Under the pieces are notes generated by a model that was not told where the DNA came from, ran no database searches, and was given only the letters and a program-made list of their open reading frames with translations. Of a DNA stretch of 64,000 nt, positions 60,545-64,000 are shown in pieces. Both the position numbers and the translations under genes were made by a program. The stretch is from Daucus carota subsp. sativus (lineage: Eukaryota > Streptophyta > Magnoliopsida > Apiales > Apiaceae): assembly GCF_001625215.2 (NCBI RefSeq), contig NC_030381.2, forward strand, positions 52,165,214 through 52,229,213, in the 5' to 3' direction. Positions within the stretch are counted from its first letter, which is position 1. Each line of letters starts with the position of its first letter.

Positions 60545-61795
60545 AAGCTAGTCTTTAAATATGACCGCGCACTATCCATTTCACACAAGAAATTAGGGTT
60601 GAAACCATCTGCAGCGGCGGCTGAATCCATTTCACATAAGAAGTTTTTTCCATCAGAGTGCTCGAAGCCTGTATCGTGTAAGCTTTGTTGTGCTATTATA
60701 GTAATTATTAACTGTTTGACTCAGAATCTTATATGTTTATATGCTACTTGCATGGCTACATGTATATTACTTGTTTTTTACATTATGTGTTGGCATCCCC
60801 AATCTATGAACAAACTTGCAACTTTTTACATTTTGGAGAGAGAGTCTAGAAATTACTTGACGTTTTTTCAATTGGGGCTGTGCGCCTGTGCCCTTTAAAT
60901 CAGGCTTTTTGTTTTATCGGTCCCAAATTACGAATTGATTGGCCAGAAAAGGTGGCCGAATTACTGTTCTATATATGATATAAGCAGCATGAATGATGAA
61001 AAAAATTCAGAAAAGAAGATGCTGTGGGTGGTTAAACTCAACTGAATGTGATCTAGTATAATATTTGTCGAACTTATGTTTAAGGGGATTTTTGATTGTT
61101 TTGCTCTTGAGTATTCTTATATTTCTAACGGGTTAAAACATATTCTCCATCATATAGATGGCCTCCCTAAATATATATTTTGGTAATTAATTTCAGATGT
61201 TGCCAAATTTTACTTTGTGCTGGATGCAGAAAAAGGTTTCATAAAGGACTGGTGGGAGATATTCAGGTTGCAATTCTCTTTGGGACGGGCAAACATAGCA
61301 GGAGCGAATCCACAATTCTCTGTAAAGGTGGCTTCACTATTTGTTTAACTAACTTATATCATACTATGATATCTTAGTAATATCCAGTCTGTATAAATTG
61401 TCCTTAAAATTTGGTTGACTGCATGCATTCTCAGCCATCTATGGATGATTTTCTAGCTATGCTAGCATCACCGGAAAAGCAAGAGGCAACCAGTAATTCC
61501 CAACATACTGCAGTTGGGAATCCACAACTTAATATGTTTTCCAGTCCATTTGGCTGGCCCGAAGATGATTACTATTGGTGGTTTAGATGCTGTTATTGTT
61601 ATGGAGCACTTTGTTGCAAAATTTTCCCTAACTAATAGACCAACAAAGCTGGTAAGCGTTCTGTAAATACTGAAAGTCATCTAAGGATATTGTCTGTGCC
61701 TTTTGGCATTTAATGGTATTTTACATAAATGTGATTACTTGGTTGTAATTGGATTGATCTCGCATATAATCAATACATGGTCCGATTAATGCATT
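60545..61795 (+). other. Exon-like pieces, no gene assigned
   Basis: Scattered frames look coding-like but match nothing I know: one beginning KPSAAAESISHKKFFPSE near 60602, and one near 61435-61635 with SMDDFLAMLASPEKQEATS and SSPFGWPEDDYYWW. They may be exons of a decayed gene or flanks of the Mutator-like scrap that follows. No convincing spliced gene could be built. Confidence 0.35.
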
Positions 61796-61923
61796 GGAGT
61801 TCGTATTTCCTAATGCAGAACACAGATTCGGAGTTATGCATTTATATGAGAATATGCACAAGGATGATAAAGGCATTGCTTTGAGGCATTTGTTATGGAA
61901 ATCTGCTAGGACTACAACAGGGT
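61796..61923 (+). mobile_element. Mutator-like (MuDR) transposase fragment
   Basis: A short frame reads VFPNAEHRFGVMHLYENM then HKDDKGIALRHLLWKSART. It matches the segment after the MULE transposase core, which in intact proteins reads like PNAEHRFCVRHLY...LLW.AAR. It is only about 42 codons long and ends in a stop. No terminal repeats are seen. This is a remnant, not a working gene. From 61924 to 62460 nothing is recognised apart from a short (AT)n run near 62104. Confidence 0.7.
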
Positions 61924-62460
61924 AGGAGTTCTTCTTGTTTTCGTATTTTCTCTATTTCTCTTCCTATATTCTATATTCAAGGTCTAACTAAGGAATGATC
62001 CATGGCAAAAGTATATAGATTCTTGTTATACCAGATAAATATTCATGTACATGAAGGTAATAACAAGAATATTAATATCTTGACTTTCTGGTTTGTGCAT
62101 GCAATATATATATATATATATGTCGTGTTTTCCTTGTGCAACAGAGTTATACAATTGGACCTTTTGGAGCCAATTAATTGCCTTGGGTTTTGGGCATCAC
62201 TCCTCAACATAGGCAACTGGCTCCTACTGTGAGAATTGTAGCCCAAAGAAGAAGAGATCAAGAAAAACTGACATATCTACTACATCCTATAATATTGTTA
62301 AAGGTGGATCCAATCATTAATCCAGTTATTCTATTTTATGACACTTGTATTAAAATTATGGGTCTATTAATCTATATCTAAGAAATCTTTTAATGTATTT
62401 GTGAGTTATGAGAAAGAAGACCACTGGGATCGAGTAATTAGTTTTTCGAGCCTATGTTAG

Positions 62461-64000
62461 GGTTGGGTTACAATGACGATATAGGAGTTAAAAATTTGTA
62501 CTTATGCTTCCTTAGTTTTGCCATTTATCAAAAAAACCCTAGATGATATCGGATAGTTACCATATACGCCATCTCCTTGAAAGCTTAACATTGTGTCAGC
62601 AAATGGTTATCCTAAATTCTGGAGTTCAATTTTGTAATTACCTTATCTCCAATATGAGGTAATTACAAAATCGAACTCTAGAATTTGAGATACTCACTTT
62701 CTGATTCAATGCCAAACTTTTGACGAGATATTGTATATGGTTAAAATGATGATATAGGAGTTAAAAATTTGTACTTATGCTTCCTTAGTCTTTCCATTTA
62801 TTAAAAAAATCCTAGATGATATTGGATAGTTACCATATACACCATCTCCTTGAAGGCTTAACATTGTGTCAGCAAGTGGTTATCTTAAATTCTGGAGTTC
62901 AATTTTGTAATTACCATATCGGTCATATAAGGTAATTACAAAATCGAACTCTAGAATTTATGATATTCACTAGCTAATACAATGCCAAGGTTTTGACGTG
63001 ATGTTGTATATTGTTAAAATAATGACATAAAATTTTTACTTATGCTTCCTTAGTCTTCCCATTTATTAAAATAAATCCTAGATGATATCGGGTAGTTACG
63101 ATATACGCCATCTCCTTGAAGGCTTAACATCGTGTCAGCAAATGGTTATCTTAAATTCTGGAGTTCAATTTTGTAATTACCTTATCTCTAATATAAGATA
63201 ATTACAAAATCGAACTCCAGAATTTGAGATGCTCACTTCCTGATTCAATGCCAAACTTTTGACGAGATGTTGTGTATAGTTAAAATGATGACATAGGAGT
63301 TAAAAATTTGTACATATGCTTCTTAGTCTTGCCATTTATTTTGAATCTTAGATGATATTGGGTAGTTACCATATACGCCATCTCCTTGAAGGCTTAACAT
63401 TGTGTCAGCAAATGGTTATCCTAAATTCTGGAGTTCAATTTTGTAATTACCTTATCTCCAATATGAGGTAATTACAAAATCGAACTCTAGAATTTGAGAT
63501 ACTCACTTCCTGATTCAATGCCAAACTTTTGACGAGATATTGTATATGGTTAAAATGATGACATAGGAGTTAAAAATTTGTACTTATGCTTCCTTAGTCT
63601 TTCCATTTATTAAAAAAATCCTAGATGATATCGGATAGTTACCATATACACCATCTCCTTGAAGGCTTAACATTGTGTCAGCAAGTGGTTATTTTAAATT
63701 CTGGAGTTCAATTTTGTAATTACCATATCGGTAATATAAGGTAATTACAAAATCGAACTCTAGGATTTCAGATATTCACTAGCTAATACAATGCCAAGGT
63801 TTTGACATGATGTTGTATATTGTTAAAATAATGACATCAAATTTTTACTTATGCTTCCTTAGTCTTCCCATTTATTAAAATAAATCCTAGATGATATCGG
63901 GTAGTTACGATATACGTCATCTCCTTGAAGGCTTAACATCGTGTCAGCAAATGGTTATCTTAAATTCTGGAGTTCAATTTTGTAATTACCTTATCTCTAA
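62461..64000 (+). repeat. Satellite array, ~270-bp monomer with three-monomer higher order
   Basis: The phrase GAGTTAAAAATTTGTA or its variant recurs at about 62485, 62758, 63028, 63297, 63567 and 63836, spacing 269-273 bp. The monomers fall into three types in the order A-B-C-A-B-C, told apart by CTTATCTCCAATATGAGG (A), CATATCGGT.ATATAAGG (B) and CTTATCTCTAATATAAGA (C); A to A is 812 bp and B to B 809 bp. Each monomer holds an inverted repeat, TTCTGGAGTTCAATTTTG.. against ..CAAAATCGAACTCTAGAA, that could form a hairpin with arms of about 26 bases. The array runs off the right edge. Confidence 0.93.

Noticed and set aside
62461-64000. CRISPR-like array
   Set aside because: Units are ~270 bp with no short constant repeats and unique spacers; it is a plant satellite.

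Overview
This is plant nuclear DNA, most likely from a eudicot. It is AT-rich, its genes have many short introns with GT..AG borders, and it carries plant-specific families (DUF1639, a P-class PPR protein, AIP2-type RING ligase, 3-ketoacyl-CoA synthase), an Athila-type LTR retrotransposon and many MITEs. The species cannot be fixed from the sequence alone. Exon borders were worked out by hand from splice signals, frame and remembered homologues. They join cleanly in frame for all seven multi-exon genes.

Layout. 1-2.4 kb: AT-rich, no convincing gene. 2.7-6.5 kb (+): DUF1639 protein, 5 exons. 9.1-15.0 kb (-): ARPC2, subunit 2 of the Arp2/3 actin-nucleating complex, 9 exons, with introns full of small transposons including a 1.5-kb fold-back. 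15.8-20.0 kb (+): S2P-type intramembrane metalloprotease, 10 exons, divergent from ARPC2 across an 862-bp shared promoter region. 21.0-24.1 kb (+): intronless organellar PPR protein. 24.2-36.2 kb: apparently whole and very young Athila-lineage Ty3/gypsy element with 1,252-bp LTRs and a GTCTC target duplication. 36.7-37.7 kb: broken pieces of a SPIKE1-like DOCK-family gene followed by an unidentified gene fragment. 38.8-42.1 kb (+): AIP2-like RING-H2 E3 ligase, 5 exons. 44.9-46.6 kb: a 0.7-kb segment duplicated in tandem, possibly non-coding transcription units. 47.6-48.9 kb (+): uncharacterised plant protein with a basic patch and an EAR-like motif. 49.2-49.8 kb (-): small secreted helical protein. 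50.5-52.6 kb (-): 3-ketoacyl-CoA synthase, 3 exons. 52.7-61.8 kb: gene-poor DNA with Stowaway and hAT MITEs. 61.8-61.9 kb: Mutator-like transposase scrap. 62.46 kb to the right edge: a roughly 270-bp satellite in a three-monomer higher-order repeat.

The genes do not form one pathway. ARPC2 and the SPIKE1-like remnant belong to the same ROP-SCAR/WAVE-Arp2/3 actin route, but the remnant is dead, so this looks like coincidence. I found no clearly new biological system. The most unusual structures are the right-edge satellite, whose monomers each hold a hairpin, the fold-back inside the ARPC2 intron, the palindrome cluster inside the retroelement, and a stop-free 102-nt intron in ARPC2.
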